A stretch of DNA of 64,000 nt from Nonomuraea fuscirosea. GTDB lineage: Bacteria; Actinomycetota; Actinomycetes; Streptosporangiales; Streptosporangiaceae. Position numbers and translations under genes: made by a program. The notes under the pieces are model-generated. The model was not told where the DNA came from, did no database searches, and worked only from the letters and a program-made list of their open reading frames with translations. Where the stretch lies: positions 248,001 to 312,000 of the forward strand of contig NZ_PVNG01000006.1 in the NCBI RefSeq assembly GCF_003001935.1. Direction: 5' to 3'. Shown in pieces: positions 8,025-15,051 of the stretch; the stretch's first letter is position 1, and each line of letters opens with the position of its first letter.

Positions 8025-9437
8025 TCATGCACTGTTCCTGACGAGGCGCTGGTATTCGGCGCGGTAGAAACGGGCCGGGTTCGGCAGCACGTCCATGATC
8101 GCGGTCTTCAAACCTAACCCGTCCTGGAACGCGACCTTCGGCCGCCTCACCACGGCGTCGGGCAGCAGCCCGGCGTACGCGCGCTGCAGCACCGCCTTGG
8201 GGTGGGCCTTGCCGTCCGCCACGGCGTGCTGCGGCAGCGACAGCGCCAGATCGACCACGTCGGGGTCGCAGAACGGCAACCGCCCCTCCACCGAGTGCGC
8301 CATAAACGTCTTGTTGACGCGCGGGAAGTTCTTGCGGGCCTGCGCCGCCATGAGGTCGCACCGGTAGATGTGCCAGTCGGTCTTCTGCAGCGCGTGGAAG
8401 GCGAACCCGTAGCTGGCCCACAGCTCGTCGCTGCCCTCGCCGGAGTAGGTGACCTTGAAGCCGTCCGAGCGGATCCGCTCGGCGAGCTGCAGGCACGCCC
8501 ACCCGATCTCCACCTGCGCCTTGTGCGGCATCTCGATCACGGACACCACGCGGGCCAGGTCGTCAGCGGTCGGCGCCGGGATGTCCACCTCTATCAGCCG
8601 GATCCCGAGCTGCTCTGCGGTCTCGCGCGCGCACCGCAGGTCCCGAGACTTCGGGTCCATGCGGGCGGTGTACGCCACCAGATCGGGCACGTGCTGCGCC
8701 AGCTCGTACGTGATCGCGGCCGAGTCGATGCCGCCGGACAGCAGCGCGCACACCGGCACGTCGGCGATGAGCCGCCGCTGTACCGCCCGCGCCAGCGTGT
8801 CCTTCAGCGTCGCCGACGCGAGCTCCAGCGTGTAGCCCGCCGGCGTGCACCGCTGGGTGTGGAAGCGGCTCCACTGGGCGCGGCGGCCGTGGAATGTCCC
8901 CCACTGCCCGGCGGGGACGTCCGCGATCAGGTGCGCGGCCATCGGGCGGCCAGCCGCGGCGAACGCGCGCAGCTCGGACGCGGCCATGACGGGCTGCGCC
9001 AGGTGCAGGTGCAGCGGGATCTCGCCGTGCCGGTCGCGGGCGACGTGAAGCACGCCCGGCCGCCGGTCGTCGGCCCACGCCACGGCGAACATGCCGTTCA
9101 CCATCGGCAGGGCTCGTTCGGGGCCGAGCACGGCGAGCGCGGCGGCCAGGGCCTCTGTGTCGCCCGTCGTCGCCCAGCCCCGGCCAGGGACGCGCTCCTC
9201 GACGGCCTGGCGCAGTTCGGCGGCGTTGTAGATCTCGCCGTTGTAGGCGACCGTGACCGGCCCGTCCCGGTACGGCTGGTCGGATCGGCTGTCGAGGTCC
9301 TGCACCGCGAGCCGGGTGTGTCCGAGATGCACGCCGTCCACTTCGACCAGGCTGGACGCGTCCGGCCCACGATGGGTGAGCGCCGCCACGGCCGGGGCCA
9401 AGTCGAGCCGACCGAGGCCGGCGACGACACCGCACAT
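8025..9437 (-). CDS. Asparagine-synthetase-like glutamine amidotransferase (proposed DNA-base amidase step)
   Basis: 470 residues with the complete AsnB architecture. The N-terminal class II glutaminase domain has the nucleophile Cys2 (MCGVVAG), RGPD at 23-26 and YNGEIYN at 65-71. The C-terminal synthetase domain has the PP-loop SGGIDS at 234-239 and SGEGSDELWASYGF. This family uses glutamine ammonia and ATP to turn a carboxylate into a carboxamide. It is shorter than housekeeping AsnB and its ATG overlaps the methyltransferase stop codon (TGATG at 9435-9439), so the two products are made together. That coupling suggests that the substrate is something the methyltransferase makes; a carboxymethyl group on DNA would fit. 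Free aspartate as substrate, for phage asparagine supply, is the main alternative. Confidence 0.85.
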   Translation of the reverse strand: MCGVVAGLGRLDLAPAVAALTHRGPDASSLVEVDGVHLGHTRLAVQDLDSRSDQPYRDGPVTVAYNGEIYNAAELRQAVEERVPGRGWATTGDTEALAAALAVLGPERALPMVNGMFAVAWADDRRPGVLHVARDRHGEIPLHLHLAQPVMAASELRAFAAAGRPMAAHLIADVPAGQWGTFHGRRAQWSRFHTQRCTPAGYTLELASATLKDTLARAVQRRLIADVPVCALLSGGIDSAAITYELAQHVPDLVAYTARMDPKSRDLRCARETAEQLGIRLIEVDIPAPTADDLARVVSVIEMPHKAQVEIGWACLQLAERIRSDGFKVTYSGEGSDELWASYGFAFHALQKTDWHIYRCDLMAAQARKNFPRVNKTFMAHSVEGRLPFCDPDVVDLALSLPQHAVADGKAHPKAVLQRAYAGLLPDAVVRRPKVAFQDGLGLKTAIMDVLPNPARFYRAEYQRLVRNSA

Positions 9438-10498
9438 CAGATCCTCCCCGCGTCTCGTAGCGGCACGAGCACCTGATCGCGCACGGTCTTAGCGATCCGC
9501 GCCATCATCACCGGCGGCACGGCGCGGCCGATCCGCTCCCACCGGCGGTAGTAGGAGCCGGTGAGCTGGAAGTCGTCCGGGAAGCCGCCCAGGCGGCGCA
9601 GCTCGGCGAGCGACGGGTAGCGCGGGTGGTCGGGGTGGGTGAGCGCGGCGGTGCCAGCGGTGCCCGCCCTGGCCACGATGGTGTGCGCGGGCTGGTCCCA
9701 CGCCATCCGCTTGAGGCTGGTCCGCTTCTTGTGGCCTTCGCCGGGCCGCAGCTCGTGCCAGTACTTCTCCACGGCGTAGCCGCGCAGCGTGAGCGGCTGC
9801 CCGGTCTCCGGGTCTTCGGCCAGGTCGTCGTGCGCGCCCGGCAGGTCGCCGATCGCGTCGCGCACCGTGTACCGGTACGGCAGCGGCGCTGGGTGGGCAG
9901 GGTCAACGCCGAGGTCATCGCGGACGCCGACGAAGATGAGCCGACGCCGGGCCTGCGGCACGCCGAGCCATTGTGCGTCGAGCAGCTTCGCCGTGACGCG
10001 GTATCCGGGCTTGCGCAGCGCGGCCAGGATCTCCTTGAAGTAGCCCTTCGCGGTGCCCTGCACCAGACCGGCGACGTTCTCCGCGACGAACACTTTGGGC
10101 TGCAGGTCGCCGAGGAGGCGCGTGAACTCGAAGAACAGGTCGTCCACCCGCTGCTTGGTGTCGCTGTAGGTCTTGACGGTGTCCCACCCGGCCTCGCGCT
10201 TGCCCGAGGAGGAGAACGCGGCGCACGGCGGGCTGCCGTCGAGCAGGTCGAGCTCTCTCACCTTGAGGCCGATCCGGACGAGGATGTCCTTCGCGGTGAC
10301 CTGGCGGATGTCGCGGGTGTCGAGGTGGGTGTACGCCGCGGCGTTGGCCCGGTAGGTCTCGGCGGCTGCGGCAATGAACTCCGACGCCCAAAGTATGCGG
10401 AAGCCGGCCGTGCGGTAGCCGAGCGACGAACCGCCACAGCCGGAGAAGGTGCTGACGGCGTTGAAGCCGTTCCACGGCACCGCCCGGACCTCGGCCAT
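9437..10498 (-). CDS. C5-cytosine DNA methyltransferase with Arg in motif X (candidate carboxymethyltransferase)
   Basis: 353 residues from the ATG at 10498. Motif I is STFSGCGGSSLGY, motif IV GSPPCAAFS with catalytic Cys92, motif VI VAENVAG, motif VIII PQARRRLIF, and TIVARAGTAG precedes the target-recognition end. Motif X reads RIGRAVPPV where the family has GN-A/S-V; the Arg codon is 9524-9526 (residue 325). That Asn contacts the methionine end of SAM, and changing it to Arg or Lys in engineered M.MpeI (Asn374) permits use of carboxy-SAM. All catalytic residues are otherwise kept. The frame stays open upstream to 10801, but the preceding small ORF ends at 10525 and motif I begins 15 residues after this ATG, so 10498 is preferred. 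It is coupled to the amidotransferase gene. The target site cannot be read from sequence. Confidence 0.9.
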   Translation of the reverse strand: MAEVRAVPWNGFNAVSTFSGCGGSSLGYRTAGFRILWASEFIAAAAETYRANAAAYTHLDTRDIRQVTAKDILVRIGLKVRELDLLDGSPPCAAFSSSGKREAGWDTVKTYSDTKQRVDDLFFEFTRLLGDLQPKVFVAENVAGLVQGTAKGYFKEILAALRKPGYRVTAKLLDAQWLGVPQARRRLIFVGVRDDLGVDPAHPAPLPYRYTVRDAIGDLPGAHDDLAEDPETGQPLTLRGYAVEKYWHELRPGEGHKKRTSLKRMAWDQPAHTIVARAGTAGTAALTHPDHPRYPSLAELRRLGGFPDDFQLTGSYYRRWERIGRAVPPVMMARIAKTVRDQVLVPLRDAGRI

Positions 10499-10524
10499 GG
10501 TCGGCACTCGGTACGGCAGCTTGG

Positions 10525-10692
10525 TCAGGGGTGCGGCCTCCACTTGTGGCCGTGAATCTCTGGCAGGGGGCATGGACCAATCCAGTCGAGAGAGGGCTTG
10601 GAGTCCAGCACGATCAGGTGACCTGAGCCATACAGGCCAATGCGAAGACGAGAATCGGTCAGCTGCGTGGCGAGTCGCTCCACCTCTTCCAC
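10525..10692 (-). CDS. Small protein upstream of the DNA methyltransferase
   Basis: A 55-residue ORF from GTG at 10692, beginning VEEVERLATQLTDSRLRIGL and containing YGSGHLIVLDSKPSLDWIG. Its sequence is protein-like with balanced composition and it ends 26 bp before the methyltransferase ATG, in the same direction. I do not recognise a family. It may be the first gene of the modification operon. No strong ribosome site is visible, so confidence is limited. Confidence 0.4.
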   Translation of the reverse strand: MEEVERLATQLTDSRLRIGLYGSGHLIVLDSKPSLDWIGPCPLPEIHGHKWRPHP

Positions 10693-10852
10693 ACGGAACC
10701 CGTCGTTCAGAGTCGAACGGTGTACTCCGAACGTCTACCTTGCTTGAACAGCTCCCGGAGGTACCCTTGAGGGGCGCGTTGAAAAGCGGATCTCCGATCA
10801 AGATTCACTGTCCTTACCCGAATCCTGAGCGATGCGGGCCCTACCCGCCCAC

Positions 10853-10912
10853 CTATGAGCCTGGTTTGCTCCCGTAACGAGGCTCATAGGCCGGGATGTG
10901 GCCCGCCTCGTT
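10853..10912 (+). promoter_or_regulatory. Leader with mutually exclusive hairpins ahead of a microprotein gene
   Basis: CTATGAGCCT (10853-10862) pairs perfectly with AGGCTCATAG (10880-10889). TAACGAGG (10875-10882), which overlaps the second arm, pairs perfectly with CCTCGTTA (10907-10914). The two helices cannot form together. The ribosome site GAAGGGAAG and ATG of the microprotein follow at once. This looks like an attenuator or translational switch. Confidence 0.5.
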
Positions 10913-10930
10913 ATTGGAGAAGGGAAGATC

Positions 10931-11050
10931 ATGGATCGCGACCCGGAGAGGCGGAGCCGTTGGTGGTGGCTTCCGGGATCTTTAGCCGCAGCAGCCTCGG
11001 TTGCACGGCTCGTGTATGAGATCTTCCGCGACCGGGCTGGGCTCCACTAA
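10931..11050 (+). CDS. WWWLPG microprotein (copy 1)
   Basis: 39 residues: a charged N-terminus (MDRDPERRSR), then WWWLPG, an Ala/Val-rich helix (SLAAAASVARLVYEIF) and a charged end. A GAAGGGAAG ribosome site lies 4 bp upstream, and a perfect GC terminator follows the TAA. The same layout and a similar 38-residue protein occur at 52113-52229, 41 kb away, also on the plus strand against the phage operons. Conservation of WWWLPG-[ST]-L and the helix pattern between the copies supports real coding. The short hydrophobic helix after Trp residues suggests a membrane-associated peptide. Function unknown. Confidence 0.72.
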   Translation: MDRDPERRSRWWWLPGSLAAAASVARLVYEIFRDRAGLH

Positions 11051-11059
11051 GGCCCAGTA

Positions 11060-11082
11060 GGCCCCCGACTTGCTCGGGGGCC
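11060..11082 (+). terminator. Terminator of microprotein copy 1
   Basis: GGCCCCCGA (11060-11068) and TCGGGGGCC (11074-11082) form a perfect 9-bp stem with a 5-nt loop, followed by TTTCCC. It starts 10 bp after the TAA. Confidence 0.8.
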
Positions 11083-11124
11083 TTTCCCATTAGGCGGCGC
11101 GTTGCCGCTCGGCCTTCGTTGATA

Positions 11125-11757
11125 TCACTTGGGCTTACCACTCCAGCTATACGCGCAGCGCGGGCACTGGTAGTCGGTCGAGATGTCGTCGTCGAACTCC
11201 TGGAAGCCCTCCGGCGACGGCCCGTCCGCGTCGCGGGTGCCGCCGCCGACGCCGTACCGCTCGTCGTAGTCCAGCACGCCCTCGGTGATGTGTGCGTCCG
11301 CCGCGAGCGCCTCCTGCAGTGTGGCCGCCTCGTCCTCGGAGTAGCCCGTGGCCGCAAGCAGCGCCTCGTCAGCCGCCCGGATCTCCTGCAGCGACAGCGC
11401 CAGCACGTCTTGGTCCCATCCGCCCTTTTCGTTGGTGCGGTTGTGGGCGATCATGTACGCCTCGGCGTCCGCGTCGGACCGGGACCGCCAGCCGCGCACG
11501 ATGGCCGCCATCCACGTGCCGTCCTCGCCCAGCTGCACGCCTTCCGGCGGGCTCGCGCCCTCGGCCTGCATCTGCATCAGGACTTCCTTGCGGCCGTGCC
11601 CGGCGACCAGTCGGCCGGTCCGCTCGTCTACCTCTCCGGCGACCACGCACCCGAACGTCTCGATGGACCTGCGGATGCTCGACAGGTCGTGGTCCTTGGC
11701 GTTCCGACTCGCGGAGGGAATCTCCGGGATCGGCATGTACTTGATGTACCGCTTCAT
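11125..11757 (-). CDS. ParB-like N-terminal domain phage protein with C-terminal zinc ribbon
   Basis: 210 residues from ATG at 11757 (MKRYIKYMPIPEIPSASRN); longer in-frame starts lack support. ParB/sulfiredoxin fold motifs are DLSSIRRSIETFGC, a loop, then RTGRLVAGHGRKEVL, which matches the GHxR nucleotide-binding box. The C-terminus ends YQCPRCAYSWSGKPK, a single CxxC knuckle. In phages such proteins lie near DNA methyltransferases and are thought to act as nucleases or CTP-dependent DNA-binding proteins. The gene overlaps the RyR gene start by one base. Confidence 0.75.
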   Translation of the reverse strand: MKRYIKYMPIPEIPSASRNAKDHDLSSIRRSIETFGCVVAGEVDERTGRLVAGHGRKEVLMQMQAEGASPPEGVQLGEDGTWMAAIVRGWRSRSDADAEAYMIAHNRTNEKGGWDQDVLALSLQEIRAADEALLAATGYSEDEAATLQEALAADAHITEGVLDYDERYGVGGGTRDADGPSPEGFQEFDDDISTDYQCPRCAYSWSGKPK

Positions 11758-12365
11758 CACGCCTCCGCCTCGGCCGGCGACGTCGCGGGGAAAGCGCGGA
11801 CGATTGCGTGGAACAGGTGGTCCTTGACCCGCTGCGACTGCGGCAGCGCCGCGTACGGCAGCAGACACGGATGCGTGCGCGCCTCGTCGTCCTTGATCAG
11901 GCCGTACGTCCAGCCCTCAGCCGTCTTCGCCTCGCACCACCGCTCGTGCAGCTCCTGCGGAGTCGCGCCGGCCAGCGCCGCCTGGACGCCTTGGACCGCG
12001 GACTCTCGCTGCCACTCGGGCGCGTCGGCCCAGTGCGGCGACGGAGCCTCACCGGCGGCGATCTGCATGACGCGGTTCGCCTCGTGGCAGACGCGGGCGA
12101 TCGTGGTCACATACACCTTCATGTCGGGGTCCTCGGGGTTTTCGGGGGTGCGGGGGTCGTCGTCGGGCAGCTTCTCCACCTCGGCCGCGGCTTCGCGCAG
12201 CAGCTCGGCCATGTCCGCGCGGAACGCCTTCGTGTCCAGGAGCAGGGACATCTCGCCTGGCTCGTCGCCGGGGACCGCCTTGAGAGGCAGCAAGAACTCG
12301 CCGAGGAGGACGTCTTGGGAGCCGACCCGGAAGATCAGGCTGCCGGGCACCGTCATCGCCATCAC
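11757..12365 (-). CDS. RyR-domain phage protein
   Basis: 202 residues. The C-terminal half has the bacterial/phage RyR domain pattern: WQRESAVQGVQAAL, TPQELHERWCEAKTAEGWTY, then KDDEARTHPCLLPYAALP and a QRVKDHLFHAIV helix. RyR domains in bacteria are thought to be ligand-binding modules and are widespread in phages, role unsettled. The N-terminal ~85 residues are unlike the RyR domain. Overlaps the 60-residue gene upstream by 4 bp. Confidence 0.72.
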   Translation of the reverse strand: MMAMTVPGSLIFRVGSQDVLLGEFLLPLKAVPGDEPGEMSLLLDTKAFRADMAELLREAAAEVEKLPDDDPRTPENPEDPDMKVYVTTIARVCHEANRVMQIAAGEAPSPHWADAPEWQRESAVQGVQAALAGATPQELHERWCEAKTAEGWTYGLIKDDEARTHPCLLPYAALPQSQRVKDHLFHAIVRAFPATSPAEAEA

Positions 12366-12544
12366 GCCACCACCGGTTCGCAGGCGAGCAGCTGGTGCCC
12401 GCGCCGCTTGTACCAGGCGTCGAGGGCGTCGGCGAGGACCTCTTCGATCTCGACGGTGACCTCGTCGACGCTGGTGTCCTCGGGCAGGTGGTCGCTGTCG
12501 TTGATGGTCGCGGCGACGGACCAGCGGATCAAAGTGGCGCTCAC
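12362..12544 (-). CDS. Small acidic phage protein
   Basis: 60 residues from GTG at 12544, whose GTGA overlaps the stop of the preceding gene. The acidic central part (DHLPEDTSVDEVTVEIEEVL) is followed by a helix with basic residues (DAWYKRRGHQLL). Short, no known family; accepted because of coupled starts and stops on both sides. Confidence 0.55.
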   Translation of the reverse strand: MSATLIRWSVAATINDSDHLPEDTSVDEVTVEIEEVLADALDAWYKRRGHQLLACEPVVA

Positions 12545-13602
12545 GGGGTGCCTCCGTCCGTGGTCTGCGGCTGGTAGCCGTACGCGGTTCGGCGCTCGCT
12601 CAGCTGCTTGGCGGCCAGCGTGCAGGCCAGCACGTCCCAGCAGCGGGCCTCGACGGCCTCCTCGGGCACCGGAACCGACGCCGCGGTGGTGCCTCCTCTG
12701 CCGGGGCGGGTGACGATCGGCGTGGCCGACTCCCACTCGACCGCCCAGTGGTACTTCGCGGCCCACTCGGCGCGCGGGCGGCCGAGCCGGACCCGCTTCA
12801 GGGTGAGCTGCACCTGGTGGCGGTCGCCTTCCGGCATGAGGATCCAGCCCATGACCGGGCCTTCCACGGGGCGAGAGCTGTACCGCTTGGGGCCGAGCAG
12901 CTTCTCCACCAGGTCGAAGCTGACGCTGCCGTGCATCCACCACGGATCGTCTCGTGACCACTCGTGCTCGCGGGCCCACAGCTTCCAGCGGAGCGCCCAC
13001 TCGCTGACCGACACCTCGATGACGCGCGCGGTGTAGCCGGTTGGGTTCAGGCGGCGCTGCAGCCACGTGCCGAACCCCTCGGTGTGCAGGTAGAGCGCGC
13101 CGAGCGGGTTGAGCCGGATGTGCGTTGCCAGCGTGTTGTCGCCGCCAGCGCAGCCGACCTCGAACGCGATCGAGAACGCGCCGAACGTGCGGTCGAGCAG
13201 GACCTGCGCGCCGAGGCTGCCGGTGGGCTTGGCTGGCCACGGGCCGGGCAGCCGTAGGCCGGCGCGGACGCGGTTCATGGCCGCCCGCACTTCCTCGGTG
13301 GTGAGGACGTGCCGCTCGGGCGTCTCGTACAGGCCGTCGTAGCGGGAGCCGAGAGGCCACTCTTCGGGGGTGAGGTCGCCCTGCGGGTCGGGGCGGACGC
13401 CGCATCGGTCGCAGGTGACCCAGCGGCGCGCCGCCAGGCCGCGCTTGTGGCGGCCGTACCCGTCGATGACCGGTTTGTGGCCGAGCAGGCGGCACCGCAG
13501 CATGAGGCGGGGCGCGTCGTTGAGCCAGACGCTTCGATCGACCAGCAGGCCGGGCGTGGGGTGGCCGTCGTCCTTGCGGTTGTCGCGGGAGTGCCAGTGC
13601 AC
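12541..13602 (-). CDS. Conserved phage hypothetical protein
   Basis: 353 residues from GTG at 13602 with GGAGG upstream. The N-terminus has a possible zinc site (CRLLGHKPVIDGYGRHKRGL followed by CDRCG), and the central and C-terminal parts are beta-rich with many Trp residues (WMHGSVSFDLVEKLLGPKRY). I know similar proteins only as actinophage hypotheticals. It begins a four-gene overlapping set with the 60-residue, RyR and ParB-like genes. Confidence 0.65.
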   Translation of the reverse strand: MHWHSRDNRKDDGHPTPGLLVDRSVWLNDAPRLMLRCRLLGHKPVIDGYGRHKRGLAARRWVTCDRCGVRPDPQGDLTPEEWPLGSRYDGLYETPERHVLTTEEVRAAMNRVRAGLRLPGPWPAKPTGSLGAQVLLDRTFGAFSIAFEVGCAGGDNTLATHIRLNPLGALYLHTEGFGTWLQRRLNPTGYTARVIEVSVSEWALRWKLWAREHEWSRDDPWWMHGSVSFDLVEKLLGPKRYSSRPVEGPVMGWILMPEGDRHQVQLTLKRVRLGRPRAEWAAKYHWAVEWESATPIVTRPGRGGTTAASVPVPEEAVEARCWDVLACTLAAKQLSERRTAYGYQPQTTDGGTP

Positions 13603-13704
13603 GAGGGGGCCTCCAGGTGGCGAGGGGTGGAGGGCCCGGCCCCGGCTCGTTTTCCGCGCCTCCCCCGATGAGCGCAGGGCCGTGCCGGGGCCGGGTGAAC
13701 ATGG

Positions 13705-13741
13705 GGAAGGCCCCGTCCCATCAAGGGGATCGGGGCCTTCC
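13705..13741. terminator. Perfect 10-bp GC hairpin
   Basis: GGAAGGCCCC (13705-13714) matches GGGGCCTTCC (13732-13741). It lies upstream of the 353-residue gene and downstream of the accessory patch, so it probably ends transcription entering from the right on the minus strand. Confidence 0.55.
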
Positions 13742-13979
13742 AGCTCGTTTCGCGTCTCAGAGCGTCTGAGACAAGATCGACTCATGGGGGGGTCGAGAGC
13801 CATGCGGCGCGCCTTGAACGGGCAACACGCGCGGGCTCAGAGACGCGTACGAGCAAACATGCAAGCACTTTGGCATGCGTGTTCCACTCTGGCGGGCAGC
13901 ATATGCACTGTTGTCAAGCCTCCGCAACCCTGATCCGCCAACCAGACGCGGCCGAGGGCATCCAGGGGCAAGCTCACGA
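13742..13979. other. Gap with a GCAAGC/GCATGC dyad, no convincing gene
   Basis: ORFs here look like chance frames. One dyad, GCAAGC-actttg-GCATGC near 13861-13878, resembles the operator-like motif found ahead of many phage genes. Confidence 0.3.
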
Positions 13980-14177
13980 TCAGAGAGAGGGCGGCGGCGT
14001 GATCGATTTCGGCGGGCGGCGACCCTCCGAGTAAAGGTGTTCGAGCATCCGGGCATATGGCTGCAGAGACAGAGTTTCCTTACCTCCCCAGGGGAGGTCG
14101 AACTCCTCCGGTAAGCCGACCCAGACGTGGAGCCGATCAGGGTGCACAACCGACCCTGCCGCCTGCCAGACAGTCAT
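13980..14177 (-). CDS. Small hypothetical protein
   Basis: 65 residues from ATG at 14177 (MTVWQAAGSVVHPDRLHVWV), with GLPEEFDLPWGGKETLSLQP in the middle. Composition is protein-like and unlike the shadow frames around it. An AT-rich stretch with TATATAA lies 50 bp upstream and could hold its promoter. No family recognised. Confidence 0.45.
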   Translation of the reverse strand: MTVWQAAGSVVHPDRLHVWVGLPEEFDLPWGGKETLSLQPYARMLEHLYSEGRRPPKSITPPPSL

Positions 14178-14509
14178 AACCTTGACCCGGGTTGGACTCC
14201 TTGGCGATCGGCAGATGGGCAGGGCTCGCTTATATAAACGCGCGCGATAAAGGCTCCACACCCTCCAGCCAGGAAGGATGCTCCACAGGGATTAATAGAG
14301 ATAAATGCCAGAGAGTATTGCTGGACTATTTATACTAGGGCACTATTCGCGTCGGCGGTCGTATTAAATGACTGCACACTCTACCTGGGAAGACTTGGCA
14401 TGTACTAAGCGATTGAGGGCTCTTGGAAGATCGGAAGCCGGGTGCGCGACGACTCCTTGCGGATCGAACTGGTGCGCACACGGAGAAGAAACCCTAGATA
14501 ATAAAAACT

Positions 14510-14547
14510 GCTCGACCTCCCGGGGTAAAGGGCCCCAAGAGGCGAGC
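14510..14547 (+). promoter_or_regulatory. Bulged hairpin in the leader of a small membrane protein gene
   Basis: GCTCG (14510-14514) and CCTC (14516-14519) pair with GAGG (14539-14542) and CGAGC (14543-14547); an inner GGGG/CCCC stem is also possible. It lies 110 bp before the gene at 14656. A leader hairpin or attenuator is likely. Confidence 0.4.
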
Positions 14548-14655
14548 AATGATACCGACCGAGTCCTCAGGACCGTGGCCGGGGTGGAGCGTCGACAACT
14601 CCACTCTACGCCACGGACCAGGGCCTCGGTTGGATCACCGACCGAAGGAGTGATC

Positions 14656-14829
14656 GTGCATAACCTGCTGCCCATGCCCTGGATCATCGACGTGTGGAGC
14701 CTGTGCCTCAACCCGCTCTGGGATCGTGAGCGGCCATGGATCTCGGTGATCCCCGTCACCGTGGTGATCCTTGTGCTTCTTGTTTGCGGGCAGATGCAGC
14801 CGACGTGGGAGGTTCACATCTACCTCTAG
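14656..14829 (+). CDS. Small membrane protein
   Basis: 57 residues from GTG at 14656 with AAGGAG 5 bp upstream. The N-terminus is Trp- and Pro-rich (HNLLPMPWIIDVWSLCLNPL), followed by one strong transmembrane helix (ISVIPVTVVILVLLVCG) and a short tail. A GC hairpin follows at 14879-14910. A much longer upstream frame exists but lacks protein-like composition. Function unknown. Confidence 0.6.
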   Translation: MHNLLPMPWIIDVWSLCLNPLWDRERPWISVIPVTVVILVLLVCGQMQPTWEVHIYL

Positions 14830-14878
14830 CCGTTCCTCCGCCGATCGATTAACCCGTCCCCTACCTGCTCAACACCAT

Positions 14879-14910
14879 GCGGGCCGAGCACCTCAGCGTG
14901 CGAGGCCCGC
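14879..14910 (+). terminator. Hairpin after the small membrane protein gene
   Basis: GCGGGCC (14879-14885) matches GGCCCGC (14904-14910). It is 50 bp after the TAG of the 57-residue gene. Confidence 0.5.
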
Positions 14911-14973
14911 ACTGTGCGCTCTATGGTCAGGCTGCGACGGCGTGAATCTCACCGCGTCCTTACACTGCCCGCT

Positions 14974-15045
14974 TCACATTCGGATGCGCGCTGTGGCGTT
15001 GTCAGCCCACTGGCCGACGATCCACAGGTACTCGTGCAGCGCAGC
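14974..15045 (-). pseudogene. Remnant of a tyrosine recombinase C-terminus (copy A)
   Basis: Read on the minus strand this stretch gives ALHEYLWIVGQWADNATA and a TGA. It is nearly identical, as DNA and protein, to the 3' end of the degenerate recombinase at 16421-16493 (ALHEYLRIVDQWADNATAGI). Only the last ~23 codons are present. The two copies are direct repeats flanking the pentapeptide and membrane protein genes. Confidence 0.6.
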
Positions 15046-15051
15046 CCTGCT

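Noticed and set aside
8025..9437. Asparagine synthetase as a host housekeeping gene
   Set aside because: It is inside the prophage, shorter than housekeeping AsnB, and coupled to a DNA methyltransferase; still listed as alternative substrate.
12362..13702. 446-codon minus-strand frame
   Set aside because: Overlaps the 353-residue gene in another frame; only its last 60 codons look real and are annotated separately.
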